DNA from: Streptomyces sp. DT2A-34
Lineage (GTDB): Bacteria; Actinomycetota; Actinomycetes; Streptomycetales; Streptomycetaceae
Assembly (NCBI RefSeq): GCF_030499515.1
Contig: NZ_JASTWJ010000001.1
Coordinates: 3,948,001 to 4,012,000, forward strand
Direction: 5' to 3'
Length of the DNA: 64,000 nucleotides
The notes beneath the pieces are model-generated. The model worked only from the letters and a program-made list of their open reading frames with translations. It had not been told where the DNA came from and made no database searches. This document shows positions 36,659 to 46,450 of this stretch, one piece after another; positions within the stretch are counted from its first letter, which is position 1; every line of letters begins with the position of its first letter. Made by a program: the position numbers and the translations under genes.

Positions 36659-37246
36659 ATGACCCGCCGTTTCCTGTTCGTCCTGGGCAGCAGCCGCAGC
36701 GAGGGCAACACCGAGCTCCTGGCCCGCGCGGCCGCCGAGCAGTTGCCGGAGAACGTCGAGCAGCAGTGGATCAGTCTCGCCGAGCACCCGCTGCCGGACT
36801 TCGTGGACCTTCGGCGCGACAGCGACCATGTGCGCCCTGCCGCAGGGAGCACTCCCGCACTGCTGCTCGACGCCACGCTCGCCGCCACCGACATCGTGAT
36901 CGCCTCGCCGTTGTACTGGTACTCGGTGTCCGGTTTCACCAAGCGCTACCTGGACTACTGGTCGGGCTGGCTGCGCACCCCCGGCATCGACTTCAAGGCG
37001 ACGCTGGCCGGGCGCGCCCTGTGGGGCGTCACCGCGCTCGCACACCCGGAGACCGAGGTGGCCGACCCACTCGTCGGCACGCTCAACAACTCGGCCGCGT
37101 ACCTGGGGATGCGCTTCGGCGGGGTCCTGTTCGGCAACGGCAGCAGGCGTGGCGACGTACTGAACGACACGGAGGCACTGGCACGCGCCAAGACGTTCTT
37201 CGCACAGGAGGCGCCGCTCGCCCGCTTCCCGTACGAGGCCGACTGA
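36659..37246 (+). CDS. flavodoxin-fold NAD(P)H-dependent oxidoreductase
   Basis: A 195-residue flavoprotein. RRFLFVLGSSRSEGNTELLA at the N-terminus is the FMN-phosphate loop (GSSRSEGNT), and IVIASPLYWYSVSGFTKRYL with DYWSG is the second FMN-binding segment of the NADPH-dependent FMN reductase / flavodoxin-like family. It probably reduces flavins, quinones or azo compounds. The ATG at 36659 follows GGGGGATCTC. It is convergent with the ABC permease gene, 16 bp apart. Confidence 0.88.
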   Translation: MTRRFLFVLGSSRSEGNTELLARAAAEQLPENVEQQWISLAEHPLPDFVDLRRDSDHVRPAAGSTPALLLDATLAATDIVIASPLYWYSVSGFTKRYLDYWSGWLRTPGIDFKATLAGRALWGVTALAHPETEVADPLVGTLNNSAAYLGMRFGGVLFGNGSRRGDVLNDTEALARAKTFFAQEAPLARFPYEAD

Positions 37247-37262
37247 GCGTCGCCGGCGTCGC

Positions 37263-38162
37263 TCAGGCCGTGATGTCCTTCGCCGTGAACCGCGCCCACG
37301 CCGCCGAGCCGAACACCCCGGCGTACAGGGCCTGGATGCCGAGGTTCTTGACCAGGTCGTCCCAGTAGACGGGGTCGCGCATGAGGTCGGCGAAGGACAG
37401 CCAGTAGTGGGAGAAGAAGTACGGCTGGATCGCGTGCAGTTGGGGTATCTGGTCGAGGATCTGGACGGTGATCAGCAGGCCGACGGTCGTCGCCATCGCC
37501 GCGATGCCGCTGCTGGTCAGCGTCGAGACGAACAGGCCGAGGGCCGCCACGCCTATGAGTGACGCGGCGACGACCAGGGCGATCAGCAGGGCGCGGCCCA
37601 GGCCCTCGGCGAAGCTGATCCGGGTGCCGGAGATGGTCGTCAGGTCGCCGAGCGGGAAGAGCAGCGCCCCGACCGCGAGTGCCGAGACCGCGACCACGAG
37701 GGTGGCCACCAGGCAGAAGGCCATCGTGGTCGCGTACTTGGTGAGGAGCAGGCGCGAGCGTCCGGCGGGGGCGACGAGGAGATAGCGCAGGGTGCCGGCG
37801 TTGGCCTCGCCCGCTATCGCGTCGCCCGCGATGACGCCGATCGCCATCGGCAGGAAGAACGGGAGCGTCGCGGCCAGTGCGGTGAAGACCAGGAACAGGC
37901 CGTTGTTGGTGATCTGCGAGATGAACGCCGGACCGCCGCCACCCCCGCCGGGGCCGCCGGGCCCGCCGTCGCTCGTCTCGATCTTCACGGCGATCCCGAC
38001 CAGGATCGGCACGGCGGCCAGTACGGCGAGCAGCGCGAGGGTGCGCCAGCGCCGGAACGTGGTGAGCAGTTCGCTGCGCAGGAGGCCGAAGGTCCACAGC
38101 GGACTGACTTTTCGGGCGCCTGCGATCGCGCCGCCCTGCCGGACGACTTCAGCCTGCGACAT
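37263..38162 (-). CDS. ABC-2 type transporter permease
   Basis: A 299-residue permease with six helices: TLALLAVLAAVPILVGIAV, NGLFLVFTALAATLPFFLP and MAFCLVATLVVAVSALAVG among them. GDAIAGEANAGTLRYLLVAP is the coupling-helix region characteristic of ABC-2 permeases (cf. NosY/YhaP type). A Gly-rich loop (DGGPGGPGGGGGGPAF) lies in the first extracellular region. Its start overlaps the end of the ATPase gene by 14 bp, so the two form one exporter. Confidence 0.92.
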   Translation of the reverse strand: MSQAEVVRQGGAIAGARKVSPLWTFGLLRSELLTTFRRWRTLALLAVLAAVPILVGIAVKIETSDGGPGGPGGGGGGPAFISQITNNGLFLVFTALAATLPFFLPMAIGVIAGDAIAGEANAGTLRYLLVAPAGRSRLLLTKYATTMAFCLVATLVVAVSALAVGALLFPLGDLTTISGTRISFAEGLGRALLIALVVAASLIGVAALGLFVSTLTSSGIAAMATTVGLLITVQILDQIPQLHAIQPYFFSHYWLSFADLMRDPVYWDDLVKNLGIQALYAGVFGSAAWARFTAKDITA

Positions 38163-39297
38163 CGAACCCCTCCCCCGTGAGTGCCACGAACGCGTCCTCC
38201 AGGGAGGCCCGTTCGACACCGAAGCCACGCACCCGCACTCCGGCGGTCACCAACGCCGCGTTGACGTCGGCGAGATCACGGTCCGGAGGTTCGGCGGTCA
38301 CCCGGTCGTCGGTGATGACGACGTCTCCGGCCCCCTGCTCCTTCAGGACCCGGGCCGCGTCCCCGGTGTCGGGCGTGGTCACGACGAGCCGGCCGCCGCG
38401 CATCCCGGCCGCCAGCTCCGCCACCGCGCCCTGGGTGATCAGCCGGCCCTGCGCCATCACCGCCGCGTGCGTACAGACCTGCTCGATCTCGTCGAGGAGG
38501 TGGGAGGAGAGGAAGACGGTCGTGCCGTCGGACGCCAACTCCCTTATCAGGGAACGTATTTCACGCATCCCCTGGGGGTCGAGACCGTTGGTCGGCTCGT
38601 CCAGGACGAGCAGCCTGCGCGGCTGGAGCAGCGCGGCCGCGAGCCCCAGCCGCTGCTTCATGCCGAGCGAGTACGCCTTGGCCTTCTTGCCCGCGGCGGC
38701 CGTCAGGCCCACCCGGTCCAGCGCGGCGGCGACGCGGGCGCGCCGGGTGCGCGGATCGGCGGTCGGGTCGGCGGCGTCGTAGCGGAGGAGGTTGTCGCGG
38801 CCGGAGAGGAAGCCGTACAGGGCGGGCCCCTCGATGAGCGCGCCGACGTGCGGCAGTACGGCGCGCGCGGACCGGGGCATGGGCTGCCCGAGCACGCGCG
38901 CGGTACCGGAGGTGGGCTCGATGAGCCCCATCAGCATGCGGATGGTGGTGGTCTTGCCGGAGCCGTTCGGGCCGAGGAACCCGAAGACGCTGCCCGCCGG
39001 GACGGTCAGATCGAGACCGTCCACGGCGAGTTGCCCACCGCGGTAGCGCTTGGTGAGCGCACGGGTGGCGATCACCGTACCGACGTCGTCGACCTGGTCA
39101 CCCTGGTCCACTTGGTCAGCCGGAGCGGCCTGCTCGACCCGATCGCCCTGGTCGGCCCGAGCGACCGGCTCAGCCCGATCGCCCAGGTCGGCCTGCTCGA
39201 CCCGGTTGGGCCGGTTGGGCCGGTTGGGCCGGTTGGGCCGGTTGACCCGGCCTGCCTGATCCACCCCGTCGGCTTCCGCGGCGGGCAGTTCCTCCAT
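38149..39297 (-). CDS. ABC transporter ATP-binding protein
   Basis: A 382-residue ATPase. Walker A is [17 protein letters not shown], the signature is [15 protein letters not shown], Walker B is [15 protein letters not shown], and the H-loop is [12 protein letters not shown]. About 75 N-terminal residues are unusual: [20 protein letters not shown] followed by acidic/Gln repeats before the ATPase core begins at [10 protein letters not shown]. The ATG at 39297 is chosen because GAGGAGCCC precedes it. A shorter start near the core is possible. It lies between a LolA-like gene (upstream) and the permease. Confidence 0.92.
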   Translation of the reverse strand: MEELPAAEADGVDQAGRVNRPNRPNRPNRPNRVEQADLGDRAEPVARADQGDRVEQAAPADQVDQGDQVDDVGTVIATRALTKRYRGGQLAVDGLDLTVPAGSVFGFLGPNGSGKTTTIRMLMGLIEPTSGTARVLGQPMPRSARAVLPHVGALIEGPALYGFLSGRDNLLRYDAADPTADPRTRRARVAAALDRVGLTAAAGKKAKAYSLGMKQRLGLAAALLQPRRLLVLDEPTNGLDPQGMREIRSLIRELASDGTTVFLSSHLLDEIEQVCTHAAVMAQGRLITQGAVAELAAGMRGGRLVVTTPDTGDAARVLKEQGAGDVVITDDRVTAEPPDRDLADVNAALVTAGVRVRGFGVERASLEDAFVALTGEGFDVAG

Positions 39298-39404
39298 GGG
39301 CTCCTCAGGCTCCTCGACTCGTGGTGCGCATACGGGCACGGATATGTGCGTACGTGGGTCGTGCGTACGTGCGCGTACGTGCCCATACGGCAGTTGCTTA
39401 CGTC

Positions 39405-40724
39405 TTACTTCGCCGAGTCGGCCGCCTTCACGAGCGCGTCCTTGTCGACCGCGCCCACGTAGATCTTGCCGTCGTCCGTGATCAGGGCGTTGATCAGGCG
39501 GGTCTTGAAGACCGTCCCCGAGCCGAACTTCCCGGTGACCTTGTCGCCCAGGGAGTCGAGGAAGCCGCCCATGTCGCCGCCGACCTCGGCGCCGGAGGGG
39601 ATGCCCTCGCCGCCGGTGTCGAAGACGGCCACGGAGTTCCAGCCCTCGCCTATGACCTCGGGACCACCCTCGGCCGACTTGCTCGACTTACCCGACCTGC
39701 CCGACTTGCCCTCGGACTTCGAGCCACCGAACTCCTTCTCGAGCTCCTTGCGGAACTCGTCCTCGGACTTGGTGCCGCCGTGCTCCGGAGCGGCCTTTTC
39801 CAGCTCGCCCTGCTCGGTGACCTTCGCGCCCTTGGGCGGGGTGAAGTCGAACGTGGAGGCCGCCGGCTTGGCGAAGCTGACCTGGGTGAAGCCCGCGTCG
39901 ATCACTGCCGCGCCGCCGCTGGACGGGGTCAGCGTGAACTTCAGCGGCATGCCGGTCTTGGCATCCACGGCCACGGTGATGGCGCCGACGGTGGTCCCGG
40001 ACTGCTTCGGCTTGATGAGCAGCCGGTACGCGTCCCGGCCGGCGACCTGCGCGGTGCCGTCGACGGTGACGGACGTGGTGTCGTCCACCGCCTTGAGGGC
40101 TTCCTCGGTGAGGTCCTTGGGAGTGGCGGGCACCTCGTCGGGCGTGCCCTGCTCGCCCTTCCCCTTGTCCTTCCCCTGGCCCTTCCCGGCCTGCGGCTCA
40201 TCGGCGGTGCCGTGGAAGACCTCGTTCGACTTGCTGTCGTAGCCCCAGATGTCCTTGCCGTTGTGGATGAGGCTGTACTCGGAGGCGTTCTCCAGCAGGG
40301 AGAGCTTCTGCTTGTCCTCGCCGTCGAGGGCGACGCGCAGCGTGTGCGTGCCGGACGCCAGCTCGGTGAGCTTGGCGGACGGGTCGGCGGACGATCCGTC
40401 GCCCGAGCCCGAGCCCATGGCGCCGGACGCGAGGCTCGACTCCAGGCCGCCGAGGTCGGGCAGGCCCAGATCGGTGGTGATCTTGAAGGTGCCGGACAGC
40501 TGCTGTACGTCCGACTGGGCGATCCTCTCGATGAGTTGCTGCGCGGTGATCTCCGGCAGGTCCGGGTCGCCGGAGTCGGCGATCGCCGGGACGAGCCCGA
40601 TGGTCGCCGCCGCGACTCCCACGACCACGACCGGGACGACGTACCGCGCGGCCTTGCGCCGTCCGGCGCGCAGGTCGTCGACCTCCCCGGCGGTCGTACT
40701 GTCGTCCGATGCGTACGGTGCCAT
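39405..40724 (-). CDS. LolA/RseB-like lipoprotein-carrier-fold protein, membrane-anchored
   Basis: A 439-residue protein. One N-terminal helix (KAARYVVPVVVVGVAAATIG, residues 22-45) anchors it; the exported part begins LPEITAQQLIERIAQSDVQQ and continues with LSGTFKITTDLGLPDL, then HTLRVALDGEDKQKLSLLEN and WGYDSKSNEVFHGTADEP, typical of the LolA-like fold that binds hydrophobic or lipid ligands. A Lys/Glu/Ser-rich stretch lies near residues 325-355. The ATG at 40724 follows GGAGGTAAGGC. Located upstream of an ABC exporter, it may hand over or receive its substrate; a lipid is plausible, but untested. Gram-positive bacteria lack an outer membrane, so the lipoprotein-carrier label should not be taken literally. 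Confidence 0.85.
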   Translation of the reverse strand: MAPYASDDSTTAGEVDDLRAGRRKAARYVVPVVVVGVAAATIGLVPAIADSGDPDLPEITAQQLIERIAQSDVQQLSGTFKITTDLGLPDLGGLESSLASGAMGSGSGDGSSADPSAKLTELASGTHTLRVALDGEDKQKLSLLENASEYSLIHNGKDIWGYDSKSNEVFHGTADEPQAGKGQGKDKGKGEQGTPDEVPATPKDLTEEALKAVDDTTSVTVDGTAQVAGRDAYRLLIKPKQSGTTVGAITVAVDAKTGMPLKFTLTPSSGGAAVIDAGFTQVSFAKPAASTFDFTPPKGAKVTEQGELEKAAPEHGGTKSEDEFRKELEKEFGGSKSEGKSGRSGKSSKSAEGGPEVIGEGWNSVAVFDTGGEGIPSGAEVGGDMGGFLDSLGDKVTGKFGSGTVFKTRLINALITDDGKIYVGAVDKDALVKAADSAK

Positions 40725-40889
40725 GTGTGCCTTACCTCCGTCGTCGGCGGCGGCTGCCCGTCCCGTTTCCTCGCCCGCGAGTCTCTCGACCCCGCACTCG
40801 TCCACCCCTGAGCCGCCATTCTCACCCGAATCGGTGAGGAGTGGTGATTTCCGTGGTGTCCATCTGACCAAATCGGCCAGGGAGATTCG

Positions 40890-41120
40890 TCAACCTTCGG
40901 AGCCAACTCCGGGTACACCTGCGGTATGACGCAGGGGGACGGCGCCTCCCCCGACCCGTAGGGGTTGCCCGAGGAAGACGCCGTTGTGCGTACCGGAGTT
41001 GGGGGCGACGAAGGAGCGCGCGACACGGCCGCCGAGTACGGCGCTGAGGTCCCGCTGGGCGAAGGCGTAGAACGAATTCGGCTCGGCCTTCAGGGCGTTG
41101 AGGAGGGCGTGGCCCTTCAC
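40890..41120 (-). CDS. short ORF, possibly a gene remnant
   Basis: A 76-residue frame from a GTG, beginning VKGHALLNALKAEPNSFYAF and continuing AQRDLSAVLGGRVARSFVAP. The frame extends upstream for about 15 more sensible codons (SPLSGHSLTGTGT) without a start before meeting a stop, so this may be the end of a longer decayed gene. I do not recognise the family. It lies in the 670-bp gap between the LolA-like gene and the polyprenyl synthase gene. Confidence 0.3.
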   Translation of the reverse strand: MKGHALLNALKAEPNSFYAFAQRDLSAVLGGRVARSFVAPNSGTHNGVFLGQPLRVGGGAVPLRHTAGVPGVGSEG

Positions 41121-41251
41121 GGTGCCGGTGCCGGTGAGGCTGTGCCCCGACAGCGGTGACGATCAGGCTCTTTCAGAGCGGAGGCGATCTCACTTCGGAC
41201 CCAGTCCAGCTCTGCGAGCTGCCTCACAGGACTTTCCGACGCCGGTTCAGG

Positions 41252-41328
41252 CATTTCAGCCCGTCCGGCGTTTGAGGACGAGGCCCGTTCAGGGCCGGAG
41301 CGGGGTCTGGGGGCCGCAGGCCCCCAGG
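41252..41328. repeat. dispersed intergenic repeat, copy B
   Basis: Inverted match to 31143-31217. It contains a perfect 9-bp hairpin (CTGGGGGCC with GGCCCCCAG, 41307-41327). It lies 66 bases past the polyprenyl synthase stop on the minus strand, so the hairpin could terminate that gene. Confidence 0.85.
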
Positions 41329-41393
41329 AACCGGGGTCGAAGGGGCAGCGCCCCCGGAGGATGGGACGGGTAGGGGCGGCGGGGGCGAAAAAC

Positions 41394-42404
41394 CTACCCG
41401 GCCCGATGCACCACCGCGTCGCACAACTCCATCAACGCAGCCTTGGCATCAATATCCGCCAGCGGCGCCAACGCAGCCCGCGCATCCTCCGCATACCGCA
41501 CCGTGTCCCGCCGAGCCTGCTCCAACGCCGGATGCGCCCGAAGCGCGGCCAAAGCCTCCGCAAGCCGCCCGTCGTCGCTCAGATCGGAGTCCAGCAACTC
41601 GCACAACGCGATGTCCTCCGCCAGCCCCAACCGCTCGGCCCGCTCCCGCAACCGCAGCACCGGCAGCGTAGGAATCCCCTCCCGGAGATCCGTCCCCGGC
41701 GTCTTCCCGGACTCATGGGAGTCACTGGCGATGTCCAGGACGTCATCAGCCAGCTGGAAGGCAACCCCCAGCCGCTCCCCGTACTGGGTCAGCACATCGA
41801 CCACCGTCTCGTCGGCGCCCGACATCATCGCCCCGAACCGGCACGAGACCGCCACCAGCGACCCGGTCTTCCCGCCCAGCACATCGAGGTAGTGCTCCAC
41901 GGGATCCCGCCCGTCCTGCGGCCCCGCAGTCTCCAGGATCTGCCCGGTGACCAGCCGCTCGAACGCCTCGGCCTGCACCCGCACCGCCTCGGGCCCGAGG
42001 TCGGCGAGGATGTGCGAGGCGCGCGCGAACAGGAAGTCCCCGGTCAGCACGGCGACGGAGTTCCCCCAGCGGGTGTTCGCGCTCTCGACGCCCCGCCGTA
42101 CCGCCGCCTCGTCCATCACGTCGTCGTGGTACAGCGTCGCCAGATGGGTCAGCTCCACCACCACCGCCGAGGGCACGACCCCCGGCGCATACGGGTCCCC
42201 GAACTGGGCAGCGAGCATCACAAGCAGCGGCCGGAACCGCTTTCCGCCCGCCCGCACCAGATGCTGGGCGGCCTCGGTGATGAAGGGGACCTCACTCTTG
42301 GTGGCTTCGAGCAATCCCTCCTCGACAGCCGCCAATCCGGCCTGGACATCGGCTTCCAGAGCCTGGTCCCGCACGCTCAGCCCGAACGGCCCGACGACGG
42401 TCAC
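41394..42404 (-). CDS. polyprenyl diphosphate synthase
   Basis: A 336-residue trans-prenyltransferase. The first aspartate-rich motif is ATLYHDDVMDEAAVRRG and the second is AFQLADDVLDIASD. GGKRFRPLLVML upstream is the isopentenyl-diphosphate-binding stretch. Long-chain enzymes of this type make the octa-/nonaprenyl tail of menaquinone; with two complex I operons nearby, quinone supply is the likely role, though chain length cannot be read from sequence with certainty. All catalytic motifs are intact. Confidence 0.93.
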   Translation of the reverse strand: MTVVGPFGLSVRDQALEADVQAGLAAVEEGLLEATKSEVPFITEAAQHLVRAGGKRFRPLLVMLAAQFGDPYAPGVVPSAVVVELTHLATLYHDDVMDEAAVRRGVESANTRWGNSVAVLTGDFLFARASHILADLGPEAVRVQAEAFERLVTGQILETAGPQDGRDPVEHYLDVLGGKTGSLVAVSCRFGAMMSGADETVVDVLTQYGERLGVAFQLADDVLDIASDSHESGKTPGTDLREGIPTLPVLRLRERAERLGLAEDIALCELLDSDLSDDGRLAEALAALRAHPALEQARRDTVRYAEDARAALAPLADIDAKAALMELCDAVVHRAG

Positions 42405-42605
42405 GAGGGGTCTCCTGTCTGCTGGTGTCTTCTGGCGGTTACACGGTTTGTCGATAGGTCGCTGCCATCACTCAAGTCAGCGTATCCGGTCACGTTTCGA
42501 TCACTGATGCCGCCCACCCGTCCACCATGGGCGGTATTGGATCACGACCGGTATGTTTTTGATCACGTGATAAGGACGGATATCCATCGACTTATAGGGA
42601 AGTAG

Positions 42606-44122
42606 CGGCCCACGTCCCGAACCGAAGTCGATATCGAGCCCGAGAGCGGCCCCCCGCCCCGCGCCGACCACGCCTTCTTCGGCCGGCCCAGAGGCCTGCT
42701 CACGCTCTCCGGCCCCGAGGTCTGGGAGCGCTTCTCGTTCCTCGGCATGCAGGCCATCCTCGTGCTGTGTTTCGCCGACACGGTCGCCCACGGCGGTCTG
42801 GGCATGTCGGCGAGAACCGCCACCTCCGTCTCGGCCGCCGCCGTCTCCGCCGCCGCCTCCGTCTCCGCCGCCTCCGTCTCCGCCGCCTCCGGCACCCTCG
42901 TCGATCTGGTCTCCGTCGCCGGCGGCCGGCTCACCGACCGGATCCTCGGCTCGTACCGCGCGGTGCTGTGAGGCGCGTCCTGATCGCCTGCGGCCACTAC
43001 GCCATGGCGGTGCCGGCCGCCCGCATGACCTGGGCGGGCCTCGGCCTGATCAGCGCGAGCACGGGGCTCCTCAAGCCCAACGTCGCCACCATGGTCGGCA
43101 AGCTGTACCGCACGGACGACGACCGTCGGGACGCCGGGTTCGCGCTCTACTACATGGCGATCAACATCGGCGCCTTCGCGGACCCGCTGATCACCGGCTG
43201 GCTCGGCGGCCACAGGGACTGGCACTGGGGGTTCCCGGCGGCCGCGATCGGCATGACGTTCGGCCTGATCCAGTACGTCGCCGGCCGCCGCCACCTGGCC
43301 GGACACAAGCACACCGCCGAGTTCGCGCTGTCCCCGCAGGCCATCCGCCGGTCGATCCGTCTGATCGCCACGGGCCTCGTCGCCACCGCCACGGCCACCG
43401 TCCTCCTCGCCGCCGCCGGCCGGCTCACCACGGACCGCTTCGTCGACCTGCTCACCCTCGTCTCGGTGATCACCCCGGTCGTCTACTTCACGGTGGTGTC
43501 CGCCAGCCCGCATGTGCCCCCCGAGGAACGCGGTCGCCTCCGCCCGTGCATCGTCCTCTTCCTCGCCTCGACGGTCATCAACTTCATCCTCTTCCAGGCG
43601 CACTCGACGATGATGCTGCCGGCCTCGACGAACGCCGAGACGTCGATCCTCGGCTTCGGCTTCCCCGCCCGCTGGTACGCCTCCGCCCTCGGCGCCTTCG
43701 AGGTCGCCCTCGCGCCCGTCGTCGCCACGCTGTGGGTCCGGATGGGGCACAGACGGCCGCACGCCTCCAGCAAGATCGCGATCGGGGTCGTACTCGTCGG
43801 CATGTCCTTCCTGCCGATGGCGCTGCCGACCTCGGGGCCGCCTGGTCACTCCTCCGACGGCGACCTCATGTCCGTCTGGTGGATCGTGGGTTCGTACCTG
43901 CTGCTCGGCCTCGGCGACATCCTCCTGGAGACCTCCGGCACATCGGCCACGAGCAAGCTCGCTCCGGCCGCCTACTCCGGCGTCGACGGCGCGATCGCGG
44001 TGGCCGCAGGGCTGGCTGTGACGGCCGCGGCACGCTGGCTGCGCCGCACGATGCACCCAGTGCACCGACCGGACACAACGCACCCCGTGCACCGACCAGA
44101 CACGTCGCACCCGGTGCACTGA
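42606..44122 (+). pseudogene. POT-family peptide transporter, decayed
   Basis: Recognisable as a proton-dependent oligopeptide transporter: FFGRPRGLLTLSGPEVWERF with SFLGMQAILVL near the start, then GLLKPNVATMVGKLYRTDDD and RRDAGFALYYMAINIGAFAD. It is broken. The N-terminal frame has no start codon (stop TAG at 42603); the second and third helices are replaced by Ser/Ala simple repeats (about 42825-42895); and at 42969 a stop plus one-base loss moves the rest into another frame (42984 onward). The 3' part is intact to 44122. The adjacent broken peptidase-like gene suggests a lost peptide-utilisation pair. Confidence 0.85.
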
Positions 44123-44141
44123 CCCGACGGGGACCCCGCTC

Positions 44142-45014
44142 ATGCACATCCGTACGTCCTCCCCCCACGAGACGACTCACGTGGACATCTGGATCCCGCT
44201 CCAGGACGGGACTCTGCTGTACGCGAGCGTGTGGCGCCCGCTGACGGACGAGTTACTCGGCGACGGAACTCGCCGAGGGGGTCGAGGTGGTCAACTGGCT
44301 GGCGGCCCAGCCCTGGTGCAACGGCAGGGTCGGCATGCTCGGCATCTCCTGGGGCGGCACCAACTCCCTCCACACCGCGGCCCTCGCGCCCGAGCCGCTC
44401 AAGGCGATCGTCACGGTCTGCTCGACGGACGATCGCTATGACAACGACGTGCACTGCATCGGAGGTTCCGTCCTCGCCGTCGACATGCACGCGTAGGCGT
44501 CGACCATGCACGCGTAGGCGTCGACCATGCTCGCTTCGTCGCCCGCCCGCCGGACCCGCTGTATGTCGGCTACGCCTGGCGGGACATGTGGCTGGGGGCG
44601 GCTGAAGGCCGTCGAACCGTTCCTGCAACCTGGCTCGGCCATCAGACCCGCGACGACTACTGGCGCCACGGCAGCGTCTGCGAGGACTACGGCGCGATCG
44701 ACGCCGCCGTGCTCGCGATGGGCACGACCCGTACCGCGACACGGTCCTGCGCCTCGTCGAGCACCTGCCCGCCAACCGCGTCCGCAGCCTGATCGGCCCC
44801 TGGTCGCACCAGTACCCGGACCGCGGCCTGCCCCCGGGCCCGGCGATTGGCTTCCTCCAGGAGACGCTGCGCTGGTGGGACAACTGACTCAAGGACGAGG
44901 ACACCGGCGTCATGTCCGAACCCCTGCTGCGCGCGTACGTCAGCGATTCCCACCGCCCGGCCACGGTGCACCCCACGCTGCCGGGCCGCTGGGTCGGCGA
45001 ACCGGCCTGCCCCC
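44142..45014 (+). pseudogene. CocE/NonD-family hydrolase, 5' fragment
   Basis: Begins MHIRTSSPHETTHVDIWIPL like X-Pro dipeptidyl-peptidase/cocaine-esterase proteins. After about 35 codons a deletion and frameshift join the frame to VEVVNWLAAQPWCNGRVGML and GISWGGTNSLHTAAL, which holds the nucleophile Ser (GISWGG). Further stops and shifts follow (two in a 21-bp tandem duplication at 44485-44526), then a scrambled WLGHQTRDDYWRHGSVCEDY segment. It ends at PGRWVGEPA, where the IS110 element is inserted; the remainder resumes at 46468. Confidence 0.85.
44485..44526 (+). repeat. 21-bp tandem duplication with stop codons
   Basis: ATGCACGCGTAGGCGTCGACC occurs twice in direct succession within the broken hydrolase; each copy brings an in-frame TAG to the hydrolase frame. 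It is one of several lesions in this pseudogene. Confidence 0.85.
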
Positions 45015-45029
45015 ATTACCTTTTTGGTA

Positions 45030-45240
45030 GCCCCGCAATGGGGCGCCCGGCCTTCGGAGTTGGCATGACTTTCTCCCCCTGTCGATCGCATGTCTTGGGG
45101 GGTGGTGTCACCGGCTCCGGAGGCATCGACAGACCGCTGATTAGGGGCATGACCACCGGCTTCTTCGCAGGTCGGGAGGCTCTTCGTAATGTGGATGTGG
45201 CGATCGGTGCCGTGGGACGGCCGGGCGAGGACGACCGAAG
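45030..45240 (+). ncRNA. candidate bridge RNA of the IS110 element
   Basis: The left-end non-coding region folds into three parts in the order known for IS110 bridge RNAs: a small 5' hairpin (GCCCC-GCAAT-GGGGC, 45030-45044); a perfect 8-bp stem CTGTCGAT/ATCGACAG (45079-45086 with 45125-45132) enclosing a 38-nt loop (candidate target-binding loop, with six G facing a C-rich target); and a 9-bp stem with a 3-nt bulge (45163-45174 with 45232-45240) enclosing a 57-nt loop (candidate donor-binding loop). The second loop contains GTAATG and GGTGCC, complementary to CATTAC at the left junction and GGCACC at the right junction. Six-base matches of this kind can arise by chance, so guide assignment is tentative. 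Confidence 0.6.
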
Positions 45241-45247
45241 GACGCAC

Positions 45248-46450
45248 GTGATCGACGTCAGTGACATCGGCGCTTTCCTCGGCCTGGACGTCGGCAAGGG
45301 CGAACACCACGCCACCGCCGTCACCCCGGCCGGGAAGAAGGCCTTCGACAAGCGGCTGCCCAACAGCGAGCCGAAGCTCCGCGAAGTGTTCGGCAAACTG
45401 CAGGCCAAGCACGGGACCGTGCTCGTGGTGGTCGACCAGCCGGCCTCGATCGGGGCTCTGCCGCTGGCGGTGGCCCGGGACATGGGCTGCCCGGTCGCCT
45501 ATCTGCCCGGCCTGACGATGCGGCGGATCGCCGACCTCTATCCCGGCGAGGCCAAGACAGATGCCCGCGACGCGTTCGTCATCGCAGACGCGGCCCGCGT
45601 CATGCCTCACACGCTCCGCTCGGTCGACCTCGAGGACGAGACCATCGCCGAGCTGGAGATGATCGTCGGCTTCGACGACGACCTGGCCGGCGAAGCAACC
45701 CGCATCAGCAACCGCCTGCGGGGCCTGCTCACCCAGATCCACCCGTCGCTGGAACGGATCCTGGGCCCACGCGTCCAACACCCGGCCGTGCTCAAGCTCC
45801 TCGACCAGTTCGGCTCCCCGGCCCAGATCCGCAAAGCCGGACGCCGACGGCTCATTGCGTTGATACGCCCGAAGGCACCGCGGATGGCCGAGCGGCTCGT
45901 CGAGGACATCTTCACCGCACTGGACGAACAGACCGTCGTCGTCCCGGGCACCGACGCGGCCGCTCTGATCGTCCCCAGCCTCGCCAACTCGCTCCGAGCG
46001 GTGCTTGACCAGCGGAAACTCTTGGCCACCCGGATCGAGGAACTGCTGGAGAACCACCCTCTTTCCAAGGTCCTGACGTCCATGCCGGGGATCGGCGTCA
46101 GGACCGGAGCCCGCATCCTCATCGACGTCGGCGACGGCCGTTCGTTCCCGACCGCCGCCCACCTCGCCGCCTACGCCGGCCTCGCCCCCACAACCCGCAG
46201 TTCTGGCTCCTCGATCCGCGGCGAACAACCATCCCGCCGCGGAAACAAGCAGCTCAAACGGGCCTTCTTCCTGTCCGCGTTCGCGGCTCTGGCCGACCCG
46301 GCCTCCCGGACCTACTACGACAAGAAGATCAGCCAGGGAAAACACCACACCCAAGCCCTCCTCTGCCTCGCGAGACGACGAGCCGACGTGCTCTTCGCGA
46401 TGCTCCGCGACGGCACCTTCTACGACCCCCAACCCGCCCCATCAGCTTGA
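45248..46450 (+). CDS. IS110-family transposase (DEDD recombinase)
   Basis: A 400-residue recombinase from a GTG at 45248. The N-terminal RuvC-like DEDD domain starts FLGLDVGKGEHHATAVTPAG; the C-terminal Tnp20 domain contains MPGIGVRTGARILIDVGDGR, AAYAGLAPTTRSSGSSIRGE with the catalytic Ser region, and QPSRRGNKQLKRAFFLSAFA. The frame is open further upstream, but that sequence is the structured left end, so the GTG is preferred. Full length, no lesions. In this family the protein works with a bridge RNA to recombine target and donor. Confidence 0.93.
   Translation: MIDVSDIGAFLGLDVGKGEHHATAVTPAGKKAFDKRLPNSEPKLREVFGKLQAKHGTVLVVVDQPASIGALPLAVARDMGCPVAYLPGLTMRRIADLYPGEAKTDARDAFVIADAARVMPHTLRSVDLEDETIAELEMIVGFDDDLAGEATRISNRLRGLLTQIHPSLERILGPRVQHPAVLKLLDQFGSPAQIRKAGRRRLIALIRPKAPRMAERLVEDIFTALDEQTVVVPGTDAAALIVPSLANSLRAVLDQRKLLATRIEELLENHPLSKVLTSMPGIGVRTGARILIDVGDGRSFPTAAHLAAYAGLAPTTRSSGSSIRGEQPSRRGNKQLKRAFFLSAFAALADPASRTYYDKKISQGKHHTQALLCLARRRADVLFAMLRDGTFYDPQPAPSA

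Noticed and set aside
44912..45247. Upstream extension of the transposase frame (112 extra codons)
   Set aside because: It covers pseudogene remnant and the structured IS left end; the IS110 family N-terminus begins at about 45248.
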